Positions 8,601 through 15,998 of a DNA stretch of 47,525 nt are shown here, piece by piece. Source of the DNA: Microbacterium sp. SD291 (GTDB lineage: Bacteria > Actinomycetota > Actinomycetes > Actinomycetales > Microbacteriaceae); contig NZ_JADIJR010000024.1 in the NCBI RefSeq assembly GCF_017355365.1, positions 1 to 47,525 of the forward strand, written 5' to 3'. The notes under the pieces were generated by a model. It was not told the origin of the DNA and ran no database searches. It was given only the letters and a program-made list of their open reading frames with translations. The position numbers and the translations under genes were made by a program. The stretch's first letter is position 1. Each line of letters starts with the position of its first letter.

Positions 8601-10186
8601 TCCGCGCCAGCGACTTCGCGGCGCTTCCGCGCCCCCGTCGTCCGTGGCTCGACGACCTGGCGACCGTCGTGGATCTGAGCGACCTGCCGAACGAGGGCGA
8701 CGCCCGCATCCCGATCGCGCTGGTGGACGTGCCGGAGAAGCAGCAGCAGCAGGCGGCCGTGTTCGTCCCCGACCGTGACGGCTCGATGGTCATCTACGGC
8801 ACCTCCGGGTCGGGCAAGTCGACCCTGCTGAAGACGATCGGCACGGCCGCCGGAATGCGGCCCGACCTCGGACGCGTGCAGGTGTACTGCCTCGACTTCG
8901 CCACCGGTGCGCTGGGGGCGCTCGCCGCACTCCCGCACGTCGGCTCGGTCGTCGACGGCGGTGACGTCGAGCGCATCCAGCGTCTGCTGCGCACCCTCGA
9001 CGGCGAGATGGATCGCCGCTCCGCCGCCTTCTCGGCGGCCAGCGCCGCCTCGGTTCAGGAGTACCGCGAACTGCGGGACCCGCGGATGCCGCGCATCATC
9101 CTGCTGATCGACAACTACCCCGAGTTCAAGAAGGACTGGGAGGTCGCGCCAGGCCGAGGGCCGTTCTATCGCATCTTCATGCGCATCCTGGGTGAGGGAC
9201 GCACGCTGGGAATCCACACGGTGATCACCGCCGACCGCGGCAACGCGGTGCCGAGCGCCGTGGCCGCGAACATCGCCCGCCGTGTCGTCCTGCGCATGGG
9301 AGACCCCAGCCAGTACATGCTGCTCGGAACGCCGAGGGACGTGCTCGACGACCAGTCGGTGCCGGGCCGCGCGGTCGTCGACGGTCACGAGGCCCAGATC
9401 GCCGTGCTCGGCGGCACGGCCAACGCCGTCGAGCAGACGAAGGCGCTGACCGCTCTCGGCGAGCGGCTGCGCGCGGAGGGCGTGCGGGATCTCCCCGAGA
9501 TCGGTGCGCTGCCCACGATGGTCCCCGCGACCGACATGCCGACGCAGGTCAACGGGATGCCGGTGTTCGGCGTCGCCGACGACACCCTGGCCGCGCACGG
9601 ATTCGAGCCCATCGGGTCGTTCGTGATCTCGGGGCCGCCGGCGTCCGGCAAGACGAACGCGCTGAGGGCGCTCGTCGTGGCGATGGAGCGGTTCAACCCG
9701 AATGTGCAGATGTACCACTTCGGCAGCCGCCGCTCGGAGCTGAAGGACTTCCGGCCGTGGGTGCGCAGCGCCACGCGTCCGGAGGACGAGAAGGCTCTGG
9801 CCGAGGAGCTCGCCGAGCTGGTCGTGAGCGACTCGCCGGCCGGCCGCATCATGATCGTGATCGAGGACATCCCGCACCTGGCTGACGGCCCGGCCGATCG
9901 CCCGATGCGCGCGCTGCTGCAGGCGATGAACAACAGCGATCACCTGCTGATCGGCGAGGCCGAGATCAGCCGCGCCAGCGGCAGCATCGGCGTGCTCGGC
10001 GAGTGGAAGAGCGGCCGGCAGGGCATCGTGCTCAAGCCAGACACGTACGACGGCGAGGCGATCTTCAAGACGCCGTTCGGCCGCGTCAAGCGGACGGACT
10101 TCCCTGTGGGTCGCGGCATCTTCGTCCAGGCCGGCCGGGCCATCACCATGCAGATGCCGTTCGTGCCGGAGCCGCCTTCCGCGTGA
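5678..10186 (+). CDS. T7SS ATPase, EccC/EssC-type FtsK/SpoIIIE protein with FHA domain
   Basis: The 1502-residue motor of a type VII secretion system. Residues 1-95 resemble the small N-terminal domain of EssC; an FHA domain follows (FLGRDAVN, VSKRH, NSANG, about 125-195); a membrane hairpin lies near 244-290. Three RecA-like ATPase domains come next: Walker A lysines at K720, K1047 and K1325. Only the first has a full Walker B (VLVIDEFAAL, D820-E821). The second reads LLIDNYPEF and the third IVIEDIPHL, so ATPase 1 is probably the main hydrolysing unit, as known for EccC. ATG at 5678 follows GAGGT. It should recognise WXG100-like substrates such as those encoded just downstream. Confidence 0.95.
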   Translation: MRLKLTLHRQGGDPVDIVITTDSTATAGDVARHVAEADPTRSTSVAEGDVLTLAVAPPAGERLIPLQPDVPIGEAPIGSGFAASIVNYGPNYSAAGQREIVGVLIATAGALAGQEFPITAGHVFLGRDAVNDVVLPDPMVSKRHARLEIGTHIEVVDLNSANGVLVDGIAVQRVRVEEGEPFVIGGTTLMLRLARSFDGSASEEPIIERGGGLQFNRSPRVEVRYPGTLFKMPRLPAEKISKMFPWPILIAPIMMGAVLFAMNGNPRSLLMIAMTPLMAFMNIINQSVQSKKGESHEFALFERQYEQLEEDFFHGKPEEEAARNAEAPPVAEVFDHAMRLGPLLWTRRPEHWNFLGLRLGSCRLPARNTIDDADTPDGLPDFIDRVDRLRERYEFVEDVPVFDKLADAGSIGIAGPQGPVADTMRGIAVQLLGLHAPNDVVTVAFADSAWVPELDWLKWMPHTSGEMSPFRDIALADSAPTSAALLSSLEEYVRRAGGERTGEPRGPFKEEWNPLLYGTDVSRAASDHQKTPPLSVVVFVTSDAPVDRGRLTDVLERGADHGVHAVFVSPTVESLPAVCRSYIDVTTGLENARVGLVRNGENFENVRVEGVSNAYMHMLARRLAPVQDASTVTHDSSDIPSAVMFLQLVDPAIAEDPHVVIERWRQNNTIIDRSPNPRPRLKKSGTLRAIIGQGASDAMALDLRTHGPHALVGGTTGAGKSEFLQAWVLGMAAAHSPDRVTFLFVDYKGGSAFADCVELPHCVGLVTDLSPHLVRRALTSLRAELQHREHLLNRKKAKDLLELEKRQDPESPPALVLVIDEFAALASEMPEFVDGVVDIAQRGRSLGIHLIMATQRPAGVIKDNLRANTNLRIALRMADEADSRDVVDDAVAASFPASIPGRAIAKTGPGRLVPFQSAYAGGWTTDDDTAAAEVRVSELRFGATAEWESDAPAESDTHEEDLGPNDQKRIVSTLIRASDFAALPRPRRPWLDDLATVVDLSDLPNEGDARIPIALVDVPEKQQQQAAVFVPDRDGSMVIYGTSGSGKSTLLKTIGTAAGMRPDLGRVQVYCLDFATGALGALAALPHVGSVVDGGDVERIQRLLRTLDGEMDRRSAAFSAASAASVQEYRELRDPRMPRIILLIDNYPEFKKDWEVAPGRGPFYRIFMRILGEGRTLGIHTVITADRGNAVPSAVAANIARRVVLRMGDPSQYMLLGTPRDVLDDQSVPGRAVVDGHEAQIAVLGGTANAVEQTKALTALGERLRAEGVRDLPEIGALPTMVPATDMPTQVNGMPVFGVADDTLAAHGFEPIGSFVISGPPASGKTNALRALVVAMERFNPNVQMYHFGSRRSELKDFRPWVRSATRPEDEKALAEELAELVVSDSPAGRIMIVIEDIPHLADGPADRPMRALLQAMNNSDHLLIGEAEISRASGSIGVLGEWKSGRQGIVLKPDTYDGEAIFKTPFGRVKRTDFPVGRGIFVQAGRAITMQMPFVPEPPSA

Positions 10187-10187
10187 C

Positions 10188-10234
10188 CGGGGCAGTTCTC
10201 CCCATCGGCGACGCGGCATCACCGCGTCTAGGGT
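10188..10234 (+). promoter_or_regulatory. Shared T7SS-substrate promoter 1 (dyad plus -10 box)
   Basis: The left half reads CGGGG (10188-10192) and the right half CCCAT (10201-10205), 8 bases apart; this copy has the weakest left half of the seven. A TAGGGT -10-like box at 10229-10234 begins 23 bases after CCCAT. The start codon at 10254 follows with AGGAGG at 10241-10246. The site begins two bases after the ATPase stop codon. Confidence 0.7.
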
Positions 10235-10253
10235 CGAGCCAGGAGGATGCGCG

Positions 10254-10958
10254 ATGGGGATGATGTTGCCGGATGAGCTCATCTGGGTGATGGAGAAGCT
10301 CGGCTTCGAATGGCCGGATGTGGATGAGGACGAGCTGCGCCGCGGCGGGGACATCATCAGCACGTTCCGCGACGAGTTCGAGGGCGCGATCCAGGCGGTC
10401 GACCGCAAGGTCAACGGCGATCTCGCCGCAGCCATGCGCGGGCAGGCGGGGCCGGCGTTCGTGTCGGCGTGGAACACGAACCGATCGCAGAACCTGCAGA
10501 AGGTCATCGACGTGCTCGGCCCTGTCCCCCCGGCCATCGACGTCGCGGCCACCGTGGTGACGGGGCTGAAGATCAAGGTGATCGCTGATGTCACCACGAC
10601 GATGATCGCCCTGGTGGGGATGCTGACGAATCCGATCACCGCAGTGGGTGCGGGGCCGATGCTGATCATCAAGAAGAAGCTGCTGAACGCGGCCGTCGAC
10701 ATCGCGGTGGAAGAGGCGCTGGGGCATCTGCTTCCGATGATGATCGAGCCGCTCGCAGAGGAGCTGCCTGCGGCGATCGCCGCAGCGCTGGACGCCCCGG
10801 TGGTCGAGGCGGTCGTCGGGGACACCGACGAGTTCTACGCCGATCTGCAGGCCCTCGAGCAGGCGCAGTCCGACTTCGATGTGAGCTCGGCCGACATCGA
10901 CAGCCTGATCGATCGGCTGATCGCCGATCTGTCCGGCCTGAACATCACGGGGAGCTGA
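10254..10958 (+). CDS. CpnT N-terminal-domain-like (WXG100-type) T7SS substrate, paralogue 1
   Basis: A 234-residue protein, first of five paralogues. Residues 5-27 carry the signature LPDELIWVMEKLGFEWP followed by DVDEDE, which resembles the start of the CpnT N-terminal domain, a WXG100-related helical unit. A hydrophobic alpha-helical centre follows (about 105-150, with NPITAVGAGPML), then an acidic tail with DEFYADLQALEQAQ. It has no toxin domain; a separate toxin gene starts one base after its stop. I infer that it is the secretion carrier or scaffold for that toxin. A strong AGGAGG precedes the ATG. Its conserved core differs from the others mainly in residues 30-60 and 160-200. Confidence 0.82.
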   Translation: MGMMLPDELIWVMEKLGFEWPDVDEDELRRGGDIISTFRDEFEGAIQAVDRKVNGDLAAAMRGQAGPAFVSAWNTNRSQNLQKVIDVLGPVPPAIDVAATVVTGLKIKVIADVTTTMIALVGMLTNPITAVGAGPMLIIKKKLLNAAVDIAVEEALGHLLPMMIEPLAEELPAAIAAALDAPVVEAVVGDTDEFYADLQALEQAQSDFDVSSADIDSLIDRLIADLSGLNITGS

Positions 10959-10959
10959 C

Positions 10960-11532
10960 ATGGCCGGCAGAGCAGACGAGATCGGCGACGCCGCCGGGCG
11001 CGCACTCAGGGACGTCGGTCATGCGCTGAGACCGGTGGCCGATGTGCCGACCGGGCTCATGAAGAAGCAGAAGCGCAACAAGGACGGCGTCGAGGAGACC
11101 GACACGTTCGATGAGGCCCCGAACCTGCCGCAGAAGCGGCGCGGCGTCGACCGCGGCGACGGGCGTGACGACTACGGCCACTTCGTCGGCAGTGAGAACA
11201 GGCCATGGGTGGACAAGGAGCAGCTGGGGCTGGACCAGGTCGCCGACCGTGAAGGCGTGGACATCATCCGGACTCAGGTCCGCGCGACGATCGACGGGCA
11301 TCGACGGGACGGCACGGACGCTGACCAGGGTCGCTTCTACGACGGCCTCTTCAAGAACGCCGACGGGACGTATACGGGGATCGAGGTGAAGAGTGGTGAT
11401 GCCACCCGCGACCCCGGCCAGCGGAGCTTCGACGGTACGGTGAGTAGAGAACGACCGGCGACGGCGACACTTCCGCCGCCGGACAGCAAGACCATCGAGA
11501 TCGTCGAGGTCATTCTGGAGAGTGTGAGATGA
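10960..11532 (+). CDS. Putative toxin, PD-(D/E)XK nuclease-like
   Basis: A 190-residue protein that follows the carrier gene by one base. Residues 1-45 form an amphipathic helix ending in a basic KKQKRN stretch, a layout shared with the other cassette toxins and possibly a docking tail. The C-terminal half has D128 in YDGLF, then GTYTGIEVKSGD with E142 and K144, and QRSFD about ten residues later. D...ExK on strand-turn-strand is the signature of restriction-endonuclease-fold toxins, so a DNase or RNase is likely. The ATPase and carrier next door suggest export by T7SS. No signal peptide is present. The family is inferred from the motif only. Confidence 0.65.
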   Translation: MAGRADEIGDAAGRALRDVGHALRPVADVPTGLMKKQKRNKDGVEETDTFDEAPNLPQKRRGVDRGDGRDDYGHFVGSENRPWVDKEQLGLDQVADREGVDIIRTQVRATIDGHRRDGTDADQGRFYDGLFKNADGTYTGIEVKSGDATRDPGQRSFDGTVSRERPATATLPPPDSKTIEIVEVILESVR

Positions 11533-11996
11533 CACGCCGTACTCATGTCGTGCAGAGCAACGGGATCAGCCGGGGGCCGCTCATCGACAGCGTGCGCCCG
11601 TACCCGGAGGCGATCAGATTCGCCCTCAACCGCATGAACGGCTCATCCTTCTGGGCCTACTCCCTCTGGCGCGCACCCGAGGAAGCAGATCTGCTGGACG
11701 ACATCCCTCTCTCCGATGAGTACATCCAGAGTGCGGGCTCCGCGGAGGCGATGACCCTCGAGCTGCGCCGTCTCGAAGCGGACGGCTCCGCTCATCAGTA
11801 CGTCATCGGCAAGCCGGGCGGGGAGCAGATCGCGAACCCCGCAGAGGTCATCAGCTGGGACGATGGCAGGCACAGCACGAGAGTCCATCCGCACGAGGTC
11901 TTCACCGCCGACGAGGCGGCCGAGGTGTTCTACGCCTACTTCCTCACGGACGCTGTTCCGGCACCCTACGTCCTCCGAGAACTCTCTCTCGGGTGA
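11529..11996 (+). CDS. Candidate immunity protein for the nuclease-like toxin
   Basis: A 155-residue cytosolic-looking protein whose ATG overlaps the toxin stop (ATGA). Close translational coupling to a toxin gene is the main reason for the call. Its C-terminal half (YVIGKPGGEQ, then SWDDG, then HPHEVFTADEAAEVFYAYF) has the strand-then-helix layout seen in small polymorphic-toxin immunity families such as Imm1, but the match is loose and I do not assign a family. It is the last gene of cassette 1. Confidence 0.55.
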   Translation: MTRRTHVVQSNGISRGPLIDSVRPYPEAIRFALNRMNGSSFWAYSLWRAPEEADLLDDIPLSDEYIQSAGSAEAMTLELRRLEADGSAHQYVIGKPGGEQIANPAEVISWDDGRHSTRVHPHEVFTADEAAEVFYAYFLTDAVPAPYVLRELSLG

Positions 11997-12032
11997 CCTG
12001 CGCACCCCGACGCCGCTGAGCCCCTGTCCGGG

Positions 12033-12054
12033 CATGGGTAGAGGTTCATGGGTA
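12033..12054 (+). repeat. Direct repeat of CATGGGTA before the WXG100 gene
   Basis: CATGGGTA occurs at 12033-12040 and again at 12047-12054, 14 bases apart. The second copy forms the left half of the dyad at 12048-12065. The first may be an extra half-site for the same regulator, found only at this promoter. Confidence 0.5.
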
Positions 12055-12093
12055 CCGCTCCCCATTTGTGTCCCTGGGATCGTTGGCTAATCT
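12048..12093 (+). promoter_or_regulatory. Shared T7SS-substrate promoter 2 (before the WXG100 gene)
   Basis: ATGGG at 12048-12052 and CCCAT at 12061-12065 form a perfect inverted repeat with an 8-base spacer. TAATCT at 12088-12093 starts 22 bases later and is the best -10 match of the set. The leader to the ATG at 12145 is about 30 bases longer than in the cassettes, so its mRNA may carry extra control. Confidence 0.75.
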
Positions 12094-12144
12094 CGACGTA
12101 AGAGGCCTGAACGGCCTGAAGAAGACTAACTGGAGGCGGATCTC

Positions 12145-12438
12145 ATGGCCCATGACTTTGGCGCAACGTACAGCGAGATGGAGAGCGCGGCCGCGCGTCT
12201 CCGCGACGGACGCAGCACCGTCACCGACACCCTGAAGGAGCTGCAGGGCGTCATCGACGACCTCGTGCAGGACGGCTTCAAGACGGAGAACGCCTCCGAG
12301 GCGTACTCCACGGCGTACAACGAGCTCACCTCGTCGCTGGACGACGCCGCTGAGGCCGTGAACGACATGGCCGAGGCTCTCGACCGGATGGCTGACAAGA
12401 TCCGCGACACCGACTCGGAGCTCGCCGGCGGCGCCTGA
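12145..12438 (+). CDS. WXG100-family (EsxA/B-like) T7SS protein without the WXG motif
   Basis: A 97-residue, almost wholly helical and acidic protein of the size and pattern of WXG100 proteins: helix 1 to about residue 42, a turn, helix 2 to the end. At the turn, where W-x-G is usual, it reads QDGFKTENA, so the tryptophan is missing. The family's YxxxD/E export signal is also not obvious at the C-terminus. GGAGG lies 10 bases before the ATG. It is transcribed alone, from its own dyad promoter and with a strong hairpin after the stop, as expected for an abundant small secreted subunit that pairs with itself or with the cassette carriers. Confidence 0.8.
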   Translation: MAHDFGATYSEMESAAARLRDGRSTVTDTLKELQGVIDDLVQDGFKTENASEAYSTAYNELTSSLDDAAEAVNDMAEALDRMADKIRDTDSELAGGA

Positions 12439-12452
12439 GCCACTGCGTGGAC

Positions 12453-12494
12453 AGAGGTCGTGACGTCGGTCGGAGAACCGACGCCACGACCTCT
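12453..12494 (+). terminator. Rho-independent-like terminator after the WXG100 gene
   Basis: AGAGGTCGTG pairs with CACGACCTCT and an inner CGTCGGT pairs with ACCGACG around a six-base loop, giving a stem of about 17 pairs. Only a short T-poor tail follows, which is common in high-GC actinobacteria. It lies 15 bases after the stop codon and would insulate the WXG100 transcript. Confidence 0.8.
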
Positions 12495-12559
12495 TCGCTT
12501 TGCGCGGGGCGTGCACGAGGCCGCGCTTAGAATCGAACAGGAACGGAAGGAAAGCACCG

Positions 12560-12787
12560 ATGAGCGCAACGCAGAGTTACTACTGGTACAGCCTGTCGAC
12601 CCAGTCGGTGGTGGTCGCGGATGAGCGCCCTTCGGAGGACGTGATCGGACCGTTCTCCTCCGCGGCGGAGGCCGAGGATTCGCCGGCGACGCTGCTGGAG
12701 CACGCGCGTGCCTGGCTGGAGAGCGAAGAGAGCGAGCCCTTCCGCGAGTCGGCGGCTGAAGCCGACGACAGCACCGACTACGTGTGA
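12560..12787 (+). CDS. Small acidic protein of unknown function
   Basis: A 75-residue acidic protein with an aromatic N-terminus (QSYYWYSL) and an acidic tail. I do not recognise a family. The ATG at 12560 is preceded by GGAAGGAAAG, a fair ribosome site, and TAGAAT about 30 bases upstream could be a -10 box. It lies between the WXG100 terminator and the solute-binding lipoprotein gene, with only 10 bases to the latter's start, so those two probably share a transcript. Membership in the secretion system is not shown. Confidence 0.6.
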   Translation: MSATQSYYWYSLSTQSVVVADERPSEDVIGPFSSAAEAEDSPATLLEHARAWLESEESEPFRESAAEADDSTDYV

Positions 12788-12797
12788 CGGTCGCCGT

Positions 12798-14507
12798 ATG
12801 AGGGGGGCCCGCCGCATCGCGGCACCGACCGCCGTGCTGCTCGCAGTCGGTCTGGTCGCCTGCGCGCCCACTCTGCCGGAGAGCGTCGTCCCTGGCACGG
12901 AGATCACCGTGGCGTGGTCGGGCGAGCTCACGTCGATGAATGCCGCCGCCGCTCCCTCGCCGGGGAATGTCGACGTCGCCGAGACGATCAGGGGCGACTT
13001 CGGCGACATGATCGATGGAGAGTTCGTTCCCGATCAGGGGTTCGGATCGATCTCGATCGTGGCTGACGATCCCTTCACGGTTCGGTACGACCTGGCCGAG
13101 CCGGTCTGGTCGGACGGCATCCCGCTGGACGCCGCCGACCTGATGCTCGGCTGGGCCGGAGCATCCGGCTTCTTCCCGAAGGAAGACGGCGCCGCGGCGG
13201 ACGGCGCTGATGCGGAGGGTGCTGCAGAACCGGATGCCGCCCCCGACGCTCCCGTACTCGACGAGTTCGCACGCGCGATCGAGGTCACCTTCGAAGCGCC
13301 GACGATCGGCTGGCAGCAGGCGGTCACGGTGCCGGTGCCGGCTCACGTCGTCGGAGAGCGCGCCTTCGGGATCGACGATCCGATGGAGGCCAAGCAGGCC
13401 GTCATCCGGGCCGTCCAGGAAGCGGACGAAGCCGCGCTCGAGAAGATCGCCCAGGTCTGGAACGAGGACTTCGAGGTGTCCGGCGCGAAGAAGATCCCCG
13501 CCGATCTGCTGCTCTCCAGCGGCCCGTTCCTCGTCGACGAGGTCAGCGGTGCCGAAGAGGGCCAGAGCGTGAGCCTCGTTCCGAACGCGGCGTACCGCGG
13601 CGTCGCGACCGCCAACGTCGCACGGATAGAGCTGGTGCCCCCAGGGGCCGAACCGCTCTCGGCGCTCGGCGAGACGCTGGACGTGGTTCAGGTGGCGCCG
13701 GTGACGGCGAACCGTGAGGCGATCCGTGAACTCGAGCGCAAGGACCTCCTCGTCGAGACGACCCACGACGGCACGCTCTGGGCCCTGCTGCTGAGACCGT
13801 CCGGCGTGTTCACGCAGACGCAGGCCCGGACCGCCTTCATGCATGCGGCGCCTCCGACGGCGCTGTCGGAGCGCGGTGCGGGCGTCTGGTCGACGGCCTA
13901 CACCGGCACCACCTCGATGATCTCGGCGCCCGGCTCCCGCGCCTATGACATCGTGAACGAGGACTCGGGCTTCACCGGGACGCTCGGGACGACAGACGAC
14001 GAACCCGCGCTCGAGCGGGAAGCCGCGGGGATCGCCGACGGCGCCCGCGTCTGCGTGCTCTACGACCGCGGAAGCGAGTTCGCGGCCGGGGCCTTCGCAG
14101 GTCTCAAGGAGGCGGTGGCCGAGGCGGGCTGGAGCGTCGCCGACTGCGGCAGCGACGACTTCGGCGCCGCGCTCGCGAGCGGTGGCTGGGATGCCGTGAT
14201 CCAGCGGACGCCGATCCCGCAGACGCCGGCGCAGATCGCCGAGCGCTGGGGCAGTGCCGGCTCATGGCACGCGGACGCGGATCGGGACGCGCTCATCGTG
14301 CAGCTGGCCCAGACGACCGACGTCTATGAGGCGCGGGATCTGCTGGCCCGGATCGAGGCGTCGATCGTCCGCGCAGCCGTCGCGCTTCCGATCGCGGTCA
14401 ACCCCCGGGTGACGATCGTCGATCGCGGCGTGAGCGGTGTCGCGGGGCGCAGCGGCGCGGCGGCTCCGCTGACATACGGCGTCGCGCAGTGGGTGGTCGA
14501 GCCGTGA
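12798..14507 (+). CDS. ABC-type solute-binding lipoprotein, family 5 (peptide-binding type)
   Basis: A 569-residue lipoprotein. The start at 12798 gives a basic N-terminus, a hydrophobic stretch and the lipobox VGLVAC, so it should be lipidated at the Cys near residue 20 and held on the outer face of the membrane. The body has the family 5 (oligopeptide/nickel-binding) pattern: YDLAEPVWSDGIPLDAADL, a long acidic insert near 130-150, and a conserved C-terminal domain. No permease or ATPase gene is next to it, so it is an orphan binding protein. It lies inside the secretion array without the dyad promoter. It may sense or chaperone secreted material, but that is a guess. Confidence 0.82.
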   Translation: MRGARRIAAPTAVLLAVGLVACAPTLPESVVPGTEITVAWSGELTSMNAAAAPSPGNVDVAETIRGDFGDMIDGEFVPDQGFGSISIVADDPFTVRYDLAEPVWSDGIPLDAADLMLGWAGASGFFPKEDGAAADGADAEGAAEPDAAPDAPVLDEFARAIEVTFEAPTIGWQQAVTVPVPAHVVGERAFGIDDPMEAKQAVIRAVQEADEAALEKIAQVWNEDFEVSGAKKIPADLLLSSGPFLVDEVSGAEEGQSVSLVPNAAYRGVATANVARIELVPPGAEPLSALGETLDVVQVAPVTANREAIRELERKDLLVETTHDGTLWALLLRPSGVFTQTQARTAFMHAAPPTALSERGAGVWSTAYTGTTSMISAPGSRAYDIVNEDSGFTGTLGTTDDEPALEREAAGIADGARVCVLYDRGSEFAAGAFAGLKEAVAEAGWSVADCGSDDFGAALASGGWDAVIQRTPIPQTPAQIAERWGSAGSWHADADRDALIVQLAQTTDVYEARDLLARIEASIVRAAVALPIAVNPRVTIVDRGVSGVAGRSGAAAPLTYGVAQWVVEP

Positions 14508-14517
14508 GAGCTGCGGA

Positions 14518-14564
14518 GTGGGTTGTTCTCCCCATCGCGAGGGATCGTTCGCGTCTCGTAGGGT
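14518..14564 (+). promoter_or_regulatory. Shared T7SS-substrate promoter 3
   Basis: GTGGG (14518-14522) and CCCAT (14531-14535) with an 8-base spacer, then TAGGGT at 14559-14564 after 23 bases. It starts 11 bases after the lipoprotein stop codon. The distance from CCCAT to the GTG start at 14584 is 48 bases, as in the other cassettes. Confidence 0.75.
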
Positions 14565-14583
14565 CCTTTGTGGAGGTTGTGCC

Positions 14584-15288
14584 GTGGGAATGATGTTGCC
14601 GGATGAGTTGATCTGGATCATGGAGAAGCTCGGCTTCGACTGGCCTGACGTCGACGAGGATGAGCTGCGCCGTGGCGCAGGGATGGTCAGCAGCTTCCGC
14701 GACGAGCTCGAGGGGAAGCTGCAGGCCATGGACCGCAAGGTCAACGGCGACCTCGCGGCGGCCATGCGAGGGCAGGCGGGGCCGTCGTATGTGAGCGCGT
14801 GGAACACGAACCGTTCGCAGAACCTCGACAAGCTGCTCGATCTGCTCGGCCCGGTCCCGCCCGCTATGGACATCGCCGCCGACGTGGTCTTCGGACTCAA
14901 GCTCAAGGTGATCGCGGACGTGACAGTGACGATGTTCACTCTCGTCGGCATGCTCACGAACCCCATCACCGCGGTGGGTGCGGGGCCGATGCTCATCATC
15001 AAGAAGAAGCTTCTGAACGCCGCGGTGGACATCGCGGTGGAGCAGCTGCTGAACCAGCTGCTGCCGATGGCCATCGAGCCGCTGACGGAGCAGCTGCCCG
15101 CCGTGATGATGGCTGCTCTGGAATCGCCGATCGTCGAGGCGGTCGCCGGCGACCCTGACGAGTTCTACGCCGACCTGCAGGCGCTGGAGCAAGCCGAAGG
15201 CGAGATGGAGCAGCATGCCTCCGACGTCGAGACTCTGACCGAGCGGCTGATGGCCGACCTTTCCAGCCTGAACATCACGGGAGACTGA
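14584..15288 (+). CDS. CpnT N-terminal-domain-like T7SS substrate, paralogue 2
   Basis: A 234-residue paralogue of the protein at 10254-10958, with the same LPDELIWIMEKLGF and DVDEDE signature, the same NPITAVGAGPMLIIKKKLLN core and the DEFYADLQALEQAE tail. I use GTG at 14584 because all paralogues start at this MGMMLP position and GGAGG lies upstream; an ATG at 14518 falls in the promoter dyad. The N- and C-terminal thirds vary while the core stays nearly fixed, so the core probably meets a common secretion partner and the ends meet the specific toxin. The cassette's toxin starts three bases after the stop. Confidence 0.82.
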   Translation: MGMMLPDELIWIMEKLGFDWPDVDEDELRRGAGMVSSFRDELEGKLQAMDRKVNGDLAAAMRGQAGPSYVSAWNTNRSQNLDKLLDLLGPVPPAMDIAADVVFGLKLKVIADVTVTMFTLVGMLTNPITAVGAGPMLIIKKKLLNAAVDIAVEQLLNQLLPMAIEPLTEQLPAVMMAALESPIVEAVAGDPDEFYADLQALEQAEGEMEQHASDVETLTERLMADLSSLNITGD

Positions 15289-15291
15289 CCA

Positions 15292-15990
15292 ATGGGTAAA
15301 GGCATCGCCGACGACGCGATCCGGCCGCTGCTGCGGGCGCTCGATGATGCACCGGTGCACGTCAAGCAACTGGCGGAGATGTTCCGCAAGCACGGACAGA
15401 AGCAGAAGCGCAACACGAGCGATGTGCAGAACCTCGATTCCGCCGGTGTGGTGCATCCGCTGCAGGACGGATGGAAGAGGGACGGGAAGTGGGAGCCAGA
15501 CGAGGTCGTCGCCTGGGGCAAGGGCAATCGACCTGACCCATCCGAGTATCTTGAGGCCGATTACATCAAGAAGCACCTCGATCAGTTCGAGAACGGTGCG
15601 ACGAGGATCTACAAGAAGGACAGCCTCGACGACTGGGGGCCGGGCAACAACGGCACGACGTACGTGTTCCCGACCGATCAACTGGATGCCGTCATCAAGG
15701 CGGCCGACGGAGACCCGGTCAAGCTCAGTGAAGCGCTCGGCCTCCCCGCGGACTTCTTCGTCGGGGCGGAGGTGGAGCTTCGCGACTTCGCGCCGCACGA
15801 GCTCGACGGACTGCAGATGCCGTCCGGGAATGAAGGTGGAACGGATGCCGACATGTGGATTCCCGGCGGTTACCTGCCGAGCGGCATCCCCGAGGCCGTC
15901 ATCAGCATCCCCGAAACTGCGACGGGCCTGAACAACGGCGGCTTCGAGCCGTCATTCTGGCCCGGGAGCCCCCGCGGACTCGACCTCTAG
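15292..15990 (+). CDS. Putative polymorphic toxin with PSGNE...WIPGG motif
   Basis: A 232-residue protein. Residues 1-45 are an amphipathic helix and a basic KQKRN junction, as in the toxin of cassette 1. From residue 85 on it resembles the toxic tips of large contact-dependent toxins: YIKKHLDQFENGATRI, a YVFP strand, LGLPADFFVGAEVELRD, then PSGNE at 177-181 and WIPGG at 189-193 followed by SGIPEAVI. I recall this block from C-termini of filamentous-haemagglutinin-like toxins but cannot name its activity with confidence. The candidate immunity gene is eight bases downstream. No signal peptide, so export through T7SS with the carrier is inferred. Confidence 0.6.
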   Translation: MGKGIADDAIRPLLRALDDAPVHVKQLAEMFRKHGQKQKRNTSDVQNLDSAGVVHPLQDGWKRDGKWEPDEVVAWGKGNRPDPSEYLEADYIKKHLDQFENGATRIYKKDSLDDWGPGNNGTTYVFPTDQLDAVIKAADGDPVKLSEALGLPADFFVGAEVELRDFAPHELDGLQMPSGNEGGTDADMWIPGGYLPSGIPEAVISIPETATGLNNGGFEPSFWPGSPRGLDL

Positions 15991-15998
15991 GTCCCGAA

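Noticed and set aside
2209..10825. Very long minus-strand open frames across the T7SS core, the longest of 2171 codons
   Set aside because: They are antisense to clear kinase and ATPase genes, rich in Arg/His/Asp low-complexity, and a usual by-product of GC-rich codon bias.
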